Source: Gluconobacter morbifer G707 (GTDB taxonomy: Bacteria; Pseudomonadota; Alphaproteobacteria; Acetobacterales; Acetobacteraceae). From it: a stretch of 64,000 bases of DNA. Each line of letters begins with the position of its first letter. Positions within the stretch are counted from its first letter, which is position 1. The stretch lies in the NCBI RefSeq assembly GCF_000234355.1, contig NZ_AGQV01000010.1, positions 1 through 64,000 of the forward strand, given 5' to 3'. Positions 14,769 through 24,545 of the stretch are shown one piece after another. The notes under the pieces were generated by a model that made no database searches, was not told the DNA's origin, and worked only from the letters and a program-made list of their open reading frames with translations. The position numbers were made by a program, and so were the translations under genes.

Positions 14769-15917
14769 ATGGCCTCATCCCCCGGCATTTCCGGACGGCA
14801 CCGTCTGCCGCTCCTCGACCAGTATGTTCTCCGTCAGCTGCTAATTGCGCTTCTGGCGTTGACGGGGGGCGCCGTGGCGCTAATCTGGCTGACCCAGTCC
14901 CTGCATTTCGTCTCGATGGTCGTGCAGCATGGACTGTCCCTGCGCGTCTTCATCCAACTGACTTCGCTGATGCTCCCGTCCTTCGTGGCGGTTATCCTGC
15001 CCATCACGACCTTTCTGGTGGTCCTGTTCGTGTACCAGCGCATGTCCGGGGACCGGGAGCTGACAGTGATGCGGGCCGCGGGGCGCTCTCCGCTTGAACT
15101 GGCGCGCCCCGGCCTGCTCTGCGCGCTGCTTTCCGTGTTGTTCTGCTATACGCTGACGCTCTGGCTGGCCCCCGTTTCCTACCACGCCTTTCACCGTTAC
15201 GAGTTTCAGATCCGCAACCGAATGGCGGCGTTCCTGCTTCAGGATGGAGTCTTCACCACCATTTCCAGTGACATGACGGTCTATGTCCGCTCCCGCGACA
15301 GCAACGGACAGCTTTATGGTGTCCTGGTGGAAGATGACCGCGATCCCGACGCCCATACGACAATCCTCGCCGAACGGGGCACGATGGTGGTCGTGAACGA
15401 CAAACCGCGTGTCGTGCTTTATAATGGCTCACGTGAAGAGATCGACCGTCATACCGGACGCCTCAATGTCCTGACCTTTGGACGTAACACGATCGACCTG
15501 ACCTCATCCCGTCAGAACAACCACGAGGACCGGGACGCGGCGGAAATGTCCCTGCATGAACTGTTCCATCCTGACCCACACGAAGTCTCGGCCCGTGACC
15601 GGGGCAAGTTCGCCGTGGAAGGCTGGCACCGCCTGACCTCGCCCCTGACGGTCCTGTCCTTTGCCATGATTGGCCTGGTCACGGTACTGCGCGGCGCTTT
15701 CTCGCGTCATGGCAACATCACCCGCCCTCTGACCGCCATCCTGACCGTTGTCGGACTGCTAGCGCTTTCCCTGATGCTTCAGAATCTCGCCGGACGGAAC
15801 CTTGCACTCGTGCCCCTGATCTGGATCGAAGCCCTCCTGCCTGCAATCGTCTGCGCTGGCCTTCTGTTCGCTGAGCAATGGACCGGTACGCGGCCGGAAA
15901 AAGGGAAACCCTTATGA
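14769..15917 (+). CDS. lptF: LPS export permease LptF
   Basis: A 382-residue YjgP/YjgQ-family permease: three N-terminal membrane helices (LLIALLALTGGAVALIWLTQ onward), a large periplasmic beta-jellyroll region (about 130-270) and three C-terminal helices. With LptG and two LptB ATPases it extracts lipopolysaccharide from the inner membrane and feeds it to the periplasmic Lpt bridge. Its stop overlaps the lptG ATG (ATGA at 15914-15917). Assignment of F versus G follows gene order and sequence type. Confidence 0.9.
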   Translation: MASSPGISGRHRLPLLDQYVLRQLLIALLALTGGAVALIWLTQSLHFVSMVVQHGLSLRVFIQLTSLMLPSFVAVILPITTFLVVLFVYQRMSGDRELTVMRAAGRSPLELARPGLLCALLSVLFCYTLTLWLAPVSYHAFHRYEFQIRNRMAAFLLQDGVFTTISSDMTVYVRSRDSNGQLYGVLVEDDRDPDAHTTILAERGTMVVVNDKPRVVLYNGSREEIDRHTGRLNVLTFGRNTIDLTSSRQNNHEDRDAAEMSLHELFHPDPHEVSARDRGKFAVEGWHRLTSPLTVLSFAMIGLVTVLRGAFSRHGNITRPLTAILTVVGLLALSLMLQNLAGRNLALVPLIWIEALLPAIVCAGLLFAEQWTGTRPEKGKPL

Positions 15918-17110
15918 AGGCATCCCCTTCCGCCATGGAAGACAAACGTGCCTGGGTGGCGTCCTTTCTGCATCTCCTACGCTCCCGCGACAGACATGCC
16001 GGTTTCTCAACGACACTTGCCGTCTATATCGCCCGCCACTTCACCTTCAGCACCATTGCCATGGTGATGGCGCTGACCGGTCTGGTCTCGCTGTTCGACT
16101 TCATCGACCTGCTGCGTCGCGCTGCCACGAAACCCAACGTGCCGACAAGCCTGGTCGTGGAAATCGCCGCCCTTCATATTCCCTATTACGTCATTTACGT
16201 CCTGCCTTTCGGAATCCTGCTGGGCGGAATTGTCTGCTTTTCGCGCCTGACACGCTCCTCCGAACTGATTGTGGCCAGGGCAGCCGGGATCTCGGCCTGG
16301 CAGTTTCTGGCCAGTCCGCTGTCCTGCGCCATTTTGCTCGGTTTACTGACAACGACGGGCATCTCCGCTCTGTCGTCCAGCATGTTCCGACAGGCGGAAA
16401 TGCTGGATCAGACCTATCTCAGGACGGGTGGCGGTCCTCTGACCCTGAAAGGCGGTGTCCTGTGGCTGCGACAGGCAGATGACGGGCTAGTTCCGCACGG
16501 CGTGGCGATCCTGCATGCTCTGGATGTGCATCTCGATCACAAGAATCTTCTGGTTTCCGGTGTGACGATCTTCCGGCTGGACGATCATGATCACCTGATC
16601 GTCCGCGTTGAGGCGCCTCATGGCGAACTGGCCAACCGGGAATGGACGCTGCATGGCGCCTCCCTGCTGCGGCCCGATCATATGCCTCAGCAGATCGGAG
16701 AACTGACCCTGCCGTCCGACCTGACCGTCAGTCGCGTGCAGGAAAGTTTCGCCTCGCCTGATACCCTGTCGGTTTTCGCATTGCCGAGTTTCATCCATCT
16801 GCTAGAACGGTCGGGGTTTCCGTCAATTCGTCACAGGCTGCATTTCCAATCCCTGCTGGCACTTCCCATTCTGGCAGGGACCATGGCATTGGTATCGGCA
16901 GGGTTCTCGATGCGTCCCGCAAGACGCGGCGGTGTGGCCCGGATGCTTGGATCGGGGATTGCTGCAGGCTTTGCACTGTTCACCGTTTCGAAAGTGGCTG
17001 AACAGTTTGGTGAATCCGGGGCCTTGCCACCGGTACTAGCGGCCTGGGCGCCGACCGGGGCAGGCCTCTGCCTTGCCGTCGCGCTTCTGCTGCACATGGA
17101 GGATGGTTGA
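15914..17110 (+). CDS. lptG: LPS export permease LptG
   Basis: A 398-residue YjgP/YjgQ-family permease, partner of LptF. Start is the ATG at 15914, overlapping the lptF stop. Helices at about residues 43-65 (TFSTIAMVMALTGLVSLFDF), 90-110 (YVIYVLPFGILLGGIVCFSR) and 120-140, then a periplasmic domain, then three C-terminal helices including the LPILAGTMALVSAGFSMRPA segment typical of LptG. The lptD start overlaps its stop as TGATG, so all three export genes are coupled. This ordered block supplies stoichiometric inner- and outer-membrane parts of LPS export. Confidence 0.9.
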   Translation: MKASPSAMEDKRAWVASFLHLLRSRDRHAGFSTTLAVYIARHFTFSTIAMVMALTGLVSLFDFIDLLRRAATKPNVPTSLVVEIAALHIPYYVIYVLPFGILLGGIVCFSRLTRSSELIVARAAGISAWQFLASPLSCAILLGLLTTTGISALSSSMFRQAEMLDQTYLRTGGGPLTLKGGVLWLRQADDGLVPHGVAILHALDVHLDHKNLLVSGVTIFRLDDHDHLIVRVEAPHGELANREWTLHGASLLRPDHMPQQIGELTLPSDLTVSRVQESFASPDTLSVFALPSFIHLLERSGFPSIRHRLHFQSLLALPILAGTMALVSAGFSMRPARRGGVARMLGSGIAAGFALFTVSKVAEQFGESGALPPVLAAWAPTGAGLCLAVALLLHMEDG

Positions 17111-19431
17111 TGACGGTGCCCCCGTGGCTCCCCAAACGTGTCCGCAGACGTGCCTCTCTCGCGGGAGCTGCCCTGGTCGGCACTTCGGCGCTTGTGACAC
17201 CCCAAGACATGCTCGCCAACACAACACAGCGTGCCAACACGCATATCATCGTCGTGGGCCGACCGACCTCCCAGAGCGACCCCATGACCTATCTCACCGA
17301 CCGTGAAAGCTATGCCAAAAATGGTATAGTCACATGGAAGGGGAACGTCCGCGTCTGGCAGGGCGACCACGCCATGCGTGCGGACAAGATCACTTATGAC
17401 CGCAACACAGGTGTTCTGTCGGCCAAAGGTCATGTAGCCATTGTGGAGCCGGATGGCAGCACGACCTACGCGGATTACATCGAGTTCAGCCATGGCATGC
17501 ATGACGGCATCGGAACCGCCATCTACATCCGCATGGAAGACAATGCCAAACTGGCCGGCAGCGGAATGCGTCGCACCAATGGTCTGCTGAATGACCTTTC
17601 ACATGCCGTCTATACAGCCTGTCAGGTCTGTGAAAAGAAGCCGGACGCCCCGCCTTTCTGGCAGTTTCAGGCTTATGACGCCACCCAGGACGTCGAGCAC
17701 AAGCGCATTGAATTTGACCATGCCTGGCTGAAGATGCTGGGCTTTCCGGTCTTCTATTTTCCGTTCTTTTCCATGACGGATCCCTCCGTCAAGCGGCAGA
17801 GCGGCTTCCTGATGCCTGGCGTCAGCCCGCATGACCGCTATCTCGGCACCTATGTCACGATTCCGTATTTCTGGGCGATCGACAAGCAGCAGGATCTCAC
17901 TGTCCGTGGCCTGTTCTCAAGCAAGACAGGCCCCGAACTGACTAGCGAATATCGCAACCGTATGAACTTCGGACAGGTCGATATCACCGGTGGCATCGCT
18001 TACGACACGCATCACGAAAGCCAGTTCACAAACGCATTCGGTAATGAATCCGGTTCAACGAACGAATACGGCATCCAAGGGTACGTCTTCGCCCGCGGTG
18101 ACTTTGCCATCAACCGCAACTGGCAGGCTGGCGCGAACATCAACCTCGCCAGTACCGCCAACTACATGCGTGATTACCGCGTGCCGGGTTACGGTCAGGA
18201 AATGCTGAACTCCAACGTCTTCATCGAAGGCTATGGCGTCGGCTCCTATCTGCGCTTTGACGGACAGGCCTATCAGGGCCTGAACCAAGGTACCATCCGC
18301 AACGCCGACCTGCCCTGGGCGCTCCCGCGCCTTTCCTATGATTTTCAGGGACAACCGGATATTCTGGGCGGACGCTTCAGTCTGCACACTACGGACTTCA
18401 ACCTGTGGCGCAAGAACGGTGTTTCTGATCAACGCGGCGAGCTTCAGATGCAGTGGGACCGGCCGTTCCATAACCGTCTCGGCCAGCAGTGGCTTCTGAC
18501 GGCCAGACTGGATTCCAACGTTTATCACGCCACCAGCCTGTACCAGCAGCCGACCTATTATCCCGCCCATGGCAGTCAGGTGTCCGGACAGGTTCTCCCG
18601 ACCATCGCCATGAAAATGAACTGGCCGTTCCTGCGCAGCTTCGCCAAGGGACACGGCTCCCAGATCTTCGAACCCATCATTCAGGCGATTGCAGCACCAA
18701 ATACCGGCAATTCCTCCAACCGCAGCATGCCGAATGAAGACAGCCTGTCCTACGAATTTACGGATACGACGCTGTTTTCCCTCAACCGCTATCTCGGTAC
18801 GGACCGTCTTGACGGTGGCCTGCGCGGCAATGTCGGCATTCACCAGAATTGGACGTGGAACGGTCATTCCGTGGATGCCCTCTTTGGTGAGAGTTTTCAG
18901 CAGCACATCGACCATAACCGTATTCCCTATTCCGGGCTGGACCATCATCTTTCTGATCCGGTCGGCCGTGTCCGTGTCACGCCCAACCAGTATGTGGATG
19001 TAACGGCTCGTGGACGGTATAATCCCTGGACCCGCCAGTTCGATTACGGCGAAGGCTTGCTGAGCACCGGCATTCCGGCTCTGCGCTTCACGGCCGGTTA
19101 TGTCTATGCCCCCGTCACGCCGTATTATTACTACGCGACTGATTACCGGACGCAGGGTGTGAACGCTCCCTATGTTGTCAAGACCAGCGAAATTACCGGC
19201 GGCGTTTCCACGCACTGGCGCCAATACCACGCCTCCGCATTTTTCCGTCGCAGCCTCTCTAGGAAACAGTTCGTCGCGAATGGCGCGACGATTGGCTATG
19301 CCAATGACTGTTTCGGGCTGGATGTGATGTACATCAAGCAATATACCCGTATTGGCGGTGAACAGCGGAACACCACGGTGCTGTTCAATTTCACGTTCAA
19401 AACGATCGGCACATTCGGAATCAACGGCTGA
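17110..19431 (+). CDS. lptD: LPS-assembly outer-membrane protein LptD
   Basis: A 773-residue OstA/LptD protein. A basic N-terminus and hydrophobic stretch (ASLAGAALVGTSALVTP) act as signal peptide. Residues about 50-130 form the periplasmic OstA domain (VRVWQGDHAMRADKITYD, VLSAKGHVAIVEPDGS). The remainder is the beta-barrel, starting near MLGFPVFYFPFFSMTDPSVK and rich in alternating aromatic strands to the end. It inserts LPS in the outer leaflet with LptE. Cysteines (YTACQVCEKK, ANDCFGLD) may form the disulfide needed for function. An ATG directly after an in-frame TTG was taken as start. Confidence 0.93.
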   Translation: MTVPPWLPKRVRRRASLAGAALVGTSALVTPQDMLANTTQRANTHIIVVGRPTSQSDPMTYLTDRESYAKNGIVTWKGNVRVWQGDHAMRADKITYDRNTGVLSAKGHVAIVEPDGSTTYADYIEFSHGMHDGIGTAIYIRMEDNAKLAGSGMRRTNGLLNDLSHAVYTACQVCEKKPDAPPFWQFQAYDATQDVEHKRIEFDHAWLKMLGFPVFYFPFFSMTDPSVKRQSGFLMPGVSPHDRYLGTYVTIPYFWAIDKQQDLTVRGLFSSKTGPELTSEYRNRMNFGQVDITGGIAYDTHHESQFTNAFGNESGSTNEYGIQGYVFARGDFAINRNWQAGANINLASTANYMRDYRVPGYGQEMLNSNVFIEGYGVGSYLRFDGQAYQGLNQGTIRNADLPWALPRLSYDFQGQPDILGGRFSLHTTDFNLWRKNGVSDQRGELQMQWDRPFHNRLGQQWLLTARLDSNVYHATSLYQQPTYYPAHGSQVSGQVLPTIAMKMNWPFLRSFAKGHGSQIFEPIIQAIAAPNTGNSSNRSMPNEDSLSYEFTDTTLFSLNRYLGTDRLDGGLRGNVGIHQNWTWNGHSVDALFGESFQQHIDHNRIPYSGLDHHLSDPVGRVRVTPNQYVDVTARGRYNPWTRQFDYGEGLLSTGIPALRFTAGYVYAPVTPYYYYATDYRTQGVNAPYVVKTSEITGGVSTHWRQYHASAFFRRSLSRKQFVANGATIGYANDCFGLDVMYIKQYTRIGGEQRNTTVLFNFTFKTIGTFGING

Positions 19432-19433
19432 GC

Positions 19434-20828
19434 ATGTCCAAGACCTCTCGTACCGCATTTACGGCCCTGGCTGCCCTTCTGGCATTTTCTGCCGCCATGC
19501 CCGTCATGGCCAGACCCCATCATCATGCCACTACCCAGGCTGACGATGCCGACGCAAAAACCACGAAAGACGACAGGACCAAAAAACCGGCGGAACCGGT
19601 CCGTCCCCCACCGGAAGATCAAATTCTGGCGGTTATCAACGGACAGGTCCTGACACAGCGTGACGTGGACAACCGCGCCAAACTGTTCGTGCTGTCCACC
19701 GGTCTGCCCGTCAGCTCCGAGATCATGGGGCGCATGCGCGGCCAGATCATCAACCAGATGATTGATGAGCGGCTCAAGACACAGGAAATCCTCAGACGTC
19801 ATATCAATGTCGAACCTGAGCAGATCGCAGCTGCCATCAGCAACATCGAACAGCGCAACGGCATGCCCAAGAATGCCCTGCGTAACCGTCTTGCCTCTGA
19901 CGGCGTCTCCCTGACCACGCTCATTGACCAGATCCGCGTACAGATCGGGTGGATGCAAGTTCTGCGGGAGCAGCTTGGGGCCGAGGGCCGCATCACCGCA
20001 ACGCAGATCGCCCAGCGTGAGGAAGCCCTTCAGGCCGAGCAGGGCCGCCCGCAATACATGATGAGCGAGATTTTCGTCCCCGTGCCCGACCCGCGGCATG
20101 ACGAAAGCGAACTGGCCTTCACCAAGACCATCATCAACGAGCTTCGCGAAGGGGCCCCCTTCCCGATCGTAGCCGCGCAGTTTTCCCAAGCGCAATCCGC
20201 GCTCGATGGCGGCTCGATGGGCTGGATGCAGGAAGACAACCTTGACCCGCAGGTCGTCAGCATCGTTCGTCAGATGCCGATCGGCGCTATCTCGAATCCC
20301 ATTCAGGTTGCGGGCGGCTTCGTGATCGCCACAGTGCAGGCCAAGCGCGTCGTGGGTAAACAGCTCGGTACTCTCCTTGATCTGCGACAGGTCTTCTTTC
20401 CTTTCGATACGCCGCTGAATCCGCAGAATCCAACCGATCAACAGAAGCTGGCCCTTCAGAAGGCCACACATGCCATCCAGACCGTTCACAGCTGCCCCGA
20501 GATGGAAGAACTGAACAAATCGCTCGGAGAAAAACGTCCGAGCAATCCGGGAGCCCAGATCATGGAGCGTCTGATGCCACAGATGCGGGCTATTCTTGAG
20601 CCTCTCCCCCTTAACCATGTCAGCCGTCCGCTGGTCTCCACGGACGGTATTGCGCTTCTCATGATCTGTAACCGGCAGCAGAAGAACCTTGCCCAGCAGT
20701 CTCCAAGCGAGATCGCTGATCAGTTGATGAACGAACATGTCGAACAGGCGTCCCGCCAACTCCAGCGTGACCTCCATCGCCGGGCCGTCATCGATATGCG
20801 CCCGGCTGCCAAGCCCGGCCTACACTGA
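19434..20828 (+). CDS. surA: Periplasmic chaperone / peptidyl-prolyl isomerase SurA
   Basis: A 464-residue SurA-type chaperone that escorts outer-membrane proteins such as LptD. A signal peptide (FTALAALLAFSAAMPVMARP) is followed by a His/charged low-complexity linker, the N-terminal SurA domain (about 60-170; ILAVINGQVLTQRDVDNRAK) and parvulin-like domains (about 195-300; YMMSEIFVPVPDP, FPIVAAQFSQAQSALDGGSM). The second parvulin-like region (about 315-425) is poorly conserved. It starts two bases after lptD, a functional pairing seen in many Proteobacteria. Confidence 0.92.
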   Translation: MSKTSRTAFTALAALLAFSAAMPVMARPHHHATTQADDADAKTTKDDRTKKPAEPVRPPPEDQILAVINGQVLTQRDVDNRAKLFVLSTGLPVSSEIMGRMRGQIINQMIDERLKTQEILRRHINVEPEQIAAAISNIEQRNGMPKNALRNRLASDGVSLTTLIDQIRVQIGWMQVLREQLGAEGRITATQIAQREEALQAEQGRPQYMMSEIFVPVPDPRHDESELAFTKTIINELREGAPFPIVAAQFSQAQSALDGGSMGWMQEDNLDPQVVSIVRQMPIGAISNPIQVAGGFVIATVQAKRVVGKQLGTLLDLRQVFFPFDTPLNPQNPTDQQKLALQKATHAIQTVHSCPEMEELNKSLGEKRPSNPGAQIMERLMPQMRAILEPLPLNHVSRPLVSTDGIALLMICNRQQKNLAQQSPSEIADQLMNEHVEQASRQLQRDLHRRAVIDMRPAAKPGLH

Positions 20829-20829
20829 A

Positions 20830-21651
20830 ATGACGCTGCCTTCCCTGCGAGAAGCCATTCAGGCTCATGGGCTGGATGCAAAAAAATCTCTCGGCCAGCA
20901 CTTTCTCCTTGATCCGGGTATCTGCGCCCGGATCGCAGGTCTAGGCGGCAATCTGGAAGGCCGTACCGTCGTTGAAATCGGCCCGGGTCCCGGTGGTCTG
21001 ACGCGCGCTCTGCTGGATACCCCTGCCCGTCAGATCGATGCCGTCGAAATTGATGAACGGGCATGGCCTCTGCTGGAAGAACTGGCAGCGCATTATCCCG
21101 GACGACTGAACATCATTCGGCAGGACGCTCTGAAACTGGATGCGGCCGCTCTCGCTCCCGCTCCCCGACAGATCATCGCCAACCTGCCTTATAACGTTGC
21201 GACGCCCCTTCTGGTCGGTTGGCTGCGGCAGGCCAAGGAATGGGAACGGCTTTCCCTGATGTTTCAGCTGGAAGTCGCGGAACGCATCTGTGCCGAACCA
21301 AGTAGCTCAGCATACGGACGACTGGCCGTTCTGGCTCAGTGGTGTGCGTCCTGTACCGTTGCGCTGCGCATTCCACCCGGCGCGTTTTCTCCGCCGCCGA
21401 AAGTTCACTCCGCCGTTGCAGTCCTGATCCCACATACGGAACAGCCTTCTGCATCCCTGTTCCGGGCCATGGAGCAGGTAACCGCAGCGGCTTTCGGGCA
21501 GCGCCGTAAAATGCTGCGCTCTTCTCTCAAAGCCATTGGCGGGGAGAGTCTGCTATCCCAAGCAGGGATTGAACCCACACGACGGGCCGAAACCCTGAGC
21601 GTGGCGGAATTCGCCCGGCTGGCGAAACTATATCTCGCCAGCCGGATGTAA
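20830..21651 (+). CDS. rsmA: 16S rRNA (adenine1518/1519-N6)-dimethyltransferase
   Basis: A 273-residue KsgA/RsmA enzyme that dimethylates two adjacent adenines near the 3' end of 16S rRNA during small-subunit assembly. It starts with MTLPSLREAIQAHGLDAKKSLGQHFLLDPG; the SAM-binding loop EIGPGPGGLTRALL and the catalytic NLPYNVATPLL (NLPY motif) are intact, as is the FGQRRKMLRSSLK C-terminal region. The ATG lies one base after the surA stop. pdxA, present between surA and ksgA in Escherichia coli, is absent. Confidence 0.95.
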   Translation: MTLPSLREAIQAHGLDAKKSLGQHFLLDPGICARIAGLGGNLEGRTVVEIGPGPGGLTRALLDTPARQIDAVEIDERAWPLLEELAAHYPGRLNIIRQDALKLDAAALAPAPRQIIANLPYNVATPLLVGWLRQAKEWERLSLMFQLEVAERICAEPSSSAYGRLAVLAQWCASCTVALRIPPGAFSPPPKVHSAVAVLIPHTEQPSASLFRAMEQVTAAAFGQRRKMLRSSLKAIGGESLLSQAGIEPTRRAETLSVAEFARLAKLYLASRM

Positions 21652-21655
21652 CCTC

Positions 21656-22876
21656 TCAGGCTGGCGTCTTTTCCCGCTCCCGATCGAACATATAGTCACG
21701 TGTAAACGGAACCGCGTCGATCGAGCGTGTCAGTTGAAGCTGGAAGTTCATGTGTCCCTGCACGCGAAATGCCAGTTCGCTACCAACAAGATACATTTCA
21801 AACATGCGCAGAAAGCGCTCGTCATACATTTCAAGAATCCTGTCGCGGTTGGCATCGAAACGCTTGCGCCATTCCGCAATGGTACGTGCATAATGCAGCC
21901 GCAGGATTTCACAATCCGTCACCCACAGTCCACTTTTCTCGACAGCGGCAAGTGTCTCACTCAGGGCAGGCGAATAACCCCCAGGGAAGATATACTTCTG
22001 GATCCAGGGGTTAGTCGTCCCCGGCCCGTCCATCCGGCCAATGGAATGAATCAGCGCAACGCCATCGGGTCTGAGACAGGCCTTGATCTGGTTGAAGAAC
22101 CGCTCGAACTGCGGTTGTCCCACATGCTCGAACATCCCGACAGAAACGATACGGTCGAACTGATGCCTGATCTTACGGTAATCCAGCAATTCAAAGCGGA
22201 CCTGCTTGTCCAGCCCTTCTTCCTTCGCCCGACGCCGCGACACATCCAGTTGCTCCCGTGAGAGCGTGATACCCAGAACCTGCGCGCCATAATCCTTTGC
22301 CAGTGTCAGGGCCATTCCACCCCAGCCACAGCCGATATCCAGCACTTCAAGACCCGGCCGATCCAGATTGAGCTTGCAGGCGATATGGCGTTTCTTGGCC
22401 TCCTGCGCTTCTTCCAGTGTCATGTCAGCGCACTGGAAATAGGCGCAGGAATACTGCCGATCCTTATCAAGAAACAGGTCGTACAGCCTGCCGTTCAAAT
22501 CATAATGGTGCGCAACATTCCGCCTGGAGCGCTTGAGGGAGTTGAGCGTCTTCAGAGCACGGGTTACATACCGGAACCGCGCCTCTAGTTCACTGAATAT
22601 ATGCCCCTGATCCTCGATATTGATCATCAGGACAGTCAGAAGCGTTTCAAAGGAACATCCTTTGGGCTTAAGTTCGCCCGCCATGTATTCTTCGCCGAAA
22701 GCGAGTCCGGAATTGAGTACAAGCGCCCGTTCGGCACGTTTCGTCAGCAGATGGAGGCCGGCTTCCAGCCCCGGTTTGGACCCACGATAGGTCCGGACGA
22801 CGCCATCACTGTAAGTAACACGCAGCGACCCTGTCTGGATAAACTTCCTCAGGACGAAATCCAGTATCTGTCTCAT
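21656..22876 (-). CDS. cfa: Cyclopropane-fatty-acyl-phospholipid synthase
   Basis: A 406-residue SAM-dependent methyltransferase that adds a methylene bridge across unsaturated acyl chains of membrane phospholipids, a common adaptation to acid and ethanol stress. SAM motif VLDIGCGWGGMALTLAKDYG; family motifs YSCAYFQ, SVGMFEHVG and YIFPGGYSP are all present. The N-terminal domain (about 1-110) is the lipid-binding part. It is convergent with rsmA (four bases between stops) and separated from rplI by a strong terminator. Confidence 0.94.
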   Translation of the reverse strand: MRQILDFVLRKFIQTGSLRVTYSDGVVRTYRGSKPGLEAGLHLLTKRAERALVLNSGLAFGEEYMAGELKPKGCSFETLLTVLMINIEDQGHIFSELEARFRYVTRALKTLNSLKRSRRNVAHHYDLNGRLYDLFLDKDRQYSCAYFQCADMTLEEAQEAKKRHIACKLNLDRPGLEVLDIGCGWGGMALTLAKDYGAQVLGITLSREQLDVSRRRAKEEGLDKQVRFELLDYRKIRHQFDRIVSVGMFEHVGQPQFERFFNQIKACLRPDGVALIHSIGRMDGPGTTNPWIQKYIFPGGYSPALSETLAAVEKSGLWVTDCEILRLHYARTIAEWRKRFDANRDRILEMYDERFLRMFEMYLVGSELAFRVQGHMNFQLQLTRSIDAVPFTRDYMFDREREKTPA

Positions 22877-22961
22877 GTCACCTCCCTTTGTTCATGCGGC
22901 CAGAATGCATGAAATTCTTGATGGTTCTGTCCGGGTACCCTACGATTACAGGACCGGAAAC

Positions 22962-23000
22962 AAAAAAAACCCGGCACGGGAAGATCCCGGCCGGGTTTTT
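22962..23000. terminator. Bidirectional intrinsic terminator after rplI
   Basis: Outer stem AACCCGGC (22968-22975) with GCCGGGTT (22990-22997) and an inner stem CGGGA-AGA-TCCCG (22977-22989). Eight A residues lead in (a U-run when read from the ribosomal operon on the minus strand) and five T residues follow on the plus strand. It ends the rpsF-rpsR-rplI transcript and isolates it from cfa. Confidence 0.9.
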
Positions 23001-23020
23001 CTGTTGTGCTTGCAGCGAAA

Positions 23021-23602
23021 TCAGCCTTCGGCTTCTTCCGGAGCGGCAGCCTCTTCCGCGGCGTTCTCGGCCTGCAGTTCACCAAGGATGTTTTCATCCT
23101 CTTCCTGCACGCCGATTTCCTCGCCACGCGCCTGACGCTCGGCTTCTTCTGTCGAGCGGGCGACGTTGACAATCAGCGGAATGGACACTTCCGGATGCAG
23201 CACGATGCGTGCTTCCGTCAGGCCAAGCTGCTTGATCGGGTGCGCCAGAACAACCTGCTGACGGGAAACCGTCAGGCCGGCTTCCGTAGCGGCAGTGGCG
23301 ATGTCACGGGTGGAAACGGAGCCATACAGGCTGCCGCTGTCACCGGCCTGACGGATAATGACCACGGACAGGTCATGCATCCGCTCGGCAAGACGCTCAG
23401 CCTCTTCGCGCTTCTTGATGTTCTGAGCTTCCAGCTGGGCGCGCTGGGTGTCGAAACGCTTCTTGTTCTCGGCCGTGGCACGCATGGCCTTGCCCTGCGG
23501 CAGAAGGAAGTTACGGGCATAACCCGGCTTCACCTGCACGAGGTCACCCATCTGGCCGAGATGCTCGACCCGCTGCAGCAGGATCAGTGCGGTCTGGGAC
23601 AT
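23021..23602 (-). CDS. rplI: 50S ribosomal protein L9
   Basis: A 193-residue L9. The N-terminal domain (residues 1-47, [30 protein letters not shown]) holds the conserved rRNA-binding glycine and basic residues, followed by the long connecting helix and the C-terminal domain to about residue 150. A further ~40-residue acidic tail rich in Glu and Ala makes it longer than the usual 148-150 residues; such tails occur in alphaproteobacterial L9. Third gene of the rpsF-rpsR-rplI operon. Confidence 0.97.
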   Translation of the reverse strand: MSQTALILLQRVEHLGQMGDLVQVKPGYARNFLLPQGKAMRATAENKKRFDTQRAQLEAQNIKKREEAERLAERMHDLSVVIIRQAGDSGSLYGSVSTRDIATAATEAGLTVSRQQVVLAHPIKQLGLTEARIVLHPEVSIPLIVNVARSTEEAERQARGEEIGVQEEDENILGELQAENAAEEAAAPEEAEG

Positions 23603-23612
23603 GTTGCTCTCC

Positions 23613-23894
23613 TCAGTTCACGACATAGGGGAGCAGGGCGAGGAAACGGGCGCGTTTGATCGCCTGTGCCAGCTCACGCTGCTTCTTGGCCGAAACAGCC
23701 GTGATGCGGCTCGGCACGATCTTGCCACGCTCGGAGAGGAAGCGGCTCAGCAGGCGCACATCCTTGTAGTCGATCTTCGGCGCATTCGGGCCGGAGAACG
23801 GGCAGGACTTGCGACGACGGTAGAACGGACGGCGGGCGCCAACGGCGGTGCGACGGGCAGCCGGGTTCACTTCGGGGGTGGTTGTCTCGGACAT
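23613..23894 (-). CDS. rpsR: 30S ribosomal protein S18
   Basis: A 93-residue S18 with the usual basic, mobile N-terminus and the conserved core [51 protein letters not shown]. It pairs with S6 on the platform of the small subunit. Lies between rpsF (5 bases) and rplI (10 bases) in one minus-strand operon. Confidence 0.97.
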   Translation of the reverse strand: MSETTTPEVNPAARRTAVGARRPFYRRRKSCPFSGPNAPKIDYKDVRLLSRFLSERGKIVPSRITAVSAKKQRELAQAIKRARFLALLPYVVN

Positions 23895-23899
23895 GATTC

Positions 23900-24388
23900 T
23901 TACTCCGCTCCAGCCGCCTCACGAGCATCATCCTGCTCGCCGCGTGCGCGATATTCCTCACGATCTTCACTGCTGCGACGGGCGCCGCCACGGCCGCTCT
24001 CGAAACGACCGGACGGCTTGGAACCGCCACGGAAGCCACCGCGCTCGCCACGGTCATCGCTCTTCCGAGCCAGAACCGGAGACGGGTTCTCATCGATCTC
24101 GTCAACGCGGATCGTCAGAACACGCAGGACGTCTTCGTTCAGACCAAGCTGACGCTCCAGTTCACGCAGGGTGTCCGGTGTGCAGTCGAGACCGAGCAAG
24201 ACATAGTGGCCCTTGCGGTTCTTCTTGATGCGGTATGCCAAGGAACGCAGACCCCAGAATTCGCGCTTCTGGATGGAGCCGCCATTCTCGGTCAGCAGGG
24301 TGTTGATGTTCTCGACTAGGGCTTCAACCTGAGCCTGGGATACATCGTTACGTGCAATGAGCACGCTTTCGTACAGTGGCATGAACAC
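23900..24388 (-). CDS. rpsF: 30S ribosomal protein S6
   Basis: A 162-residue S6. The core (1 to about 100) reads [22 protein letters not shown] through [15 protein letters not shown]-like sequence (here [20 protein letters not shown]) to the IRVDEIDE strand. A long C-terminal extension rich in Arg, Gly and Asp (about 110-162) is typical of alphaproteobacterial S6. First gene of the rpsF-rpsR-rplI operon; its leader carries a long-range hairpin (24416-24460) that may bind the S6:S18 dimer. Confidence 0.97.
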   Translation of the reverse strand: MFMPLYESVLIARNDVSQAQVEALVENINTLLTENGGSIQKREFWGLRSLAYRIKKNRKGHYVLLGLDCTPDTLRELERQLGLNEDVLRVLTIRVDEIDENPSPVLARKSDDRGERGGFRGGSKPSGRFESGRGGARRSSEDREEYRARGEQDDAREAAGAE

Positions 24389-24415
24389 TCCCTTCGGATA
24401 TGGTCAACCCGGACT

Positions 24416-24460
24416 GCTCCGACCCATGCCGGAAAACAGCGCCCGATTTTTCGTCGGAGC
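24416..24460 (-). promoter_or_regulatory. Structured leader of rpsF, candidate S6:S18 autoregulatory RNA
   Basis: GCTCCGAC (24416-24423) and GTCGGAGC (24453-24460) pair perfectly over eight bases, closing a 29-base interior with further pairing potential (GCCGG/GCGCCC region). The structure ends 28 bases upstream of the rpsF ATG. In many bacteria the S6:S18 dimer represses its own operon by binding a leader hairpin that mimics its 16S site. Whether the diagnostic CCG loop is present here was not established, so this is an inference from position and structure. Confidence 0.4.
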
Positions 24461-24545
24461 GTGGGTATAGCCGGTGCGACGCCACATCGCCCGGCAGGGA
24501 AACGCTGGCATTAATCATGTCACTGACTCAAAGGCAAGCGAAACT

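Noticed and set aside
18055-20777. Long minus-strand frames (467 and 493 codons) opposite lptD and surA
   Set aside because: Mirror images of the codon pattern of real genes; no recognisable domains.
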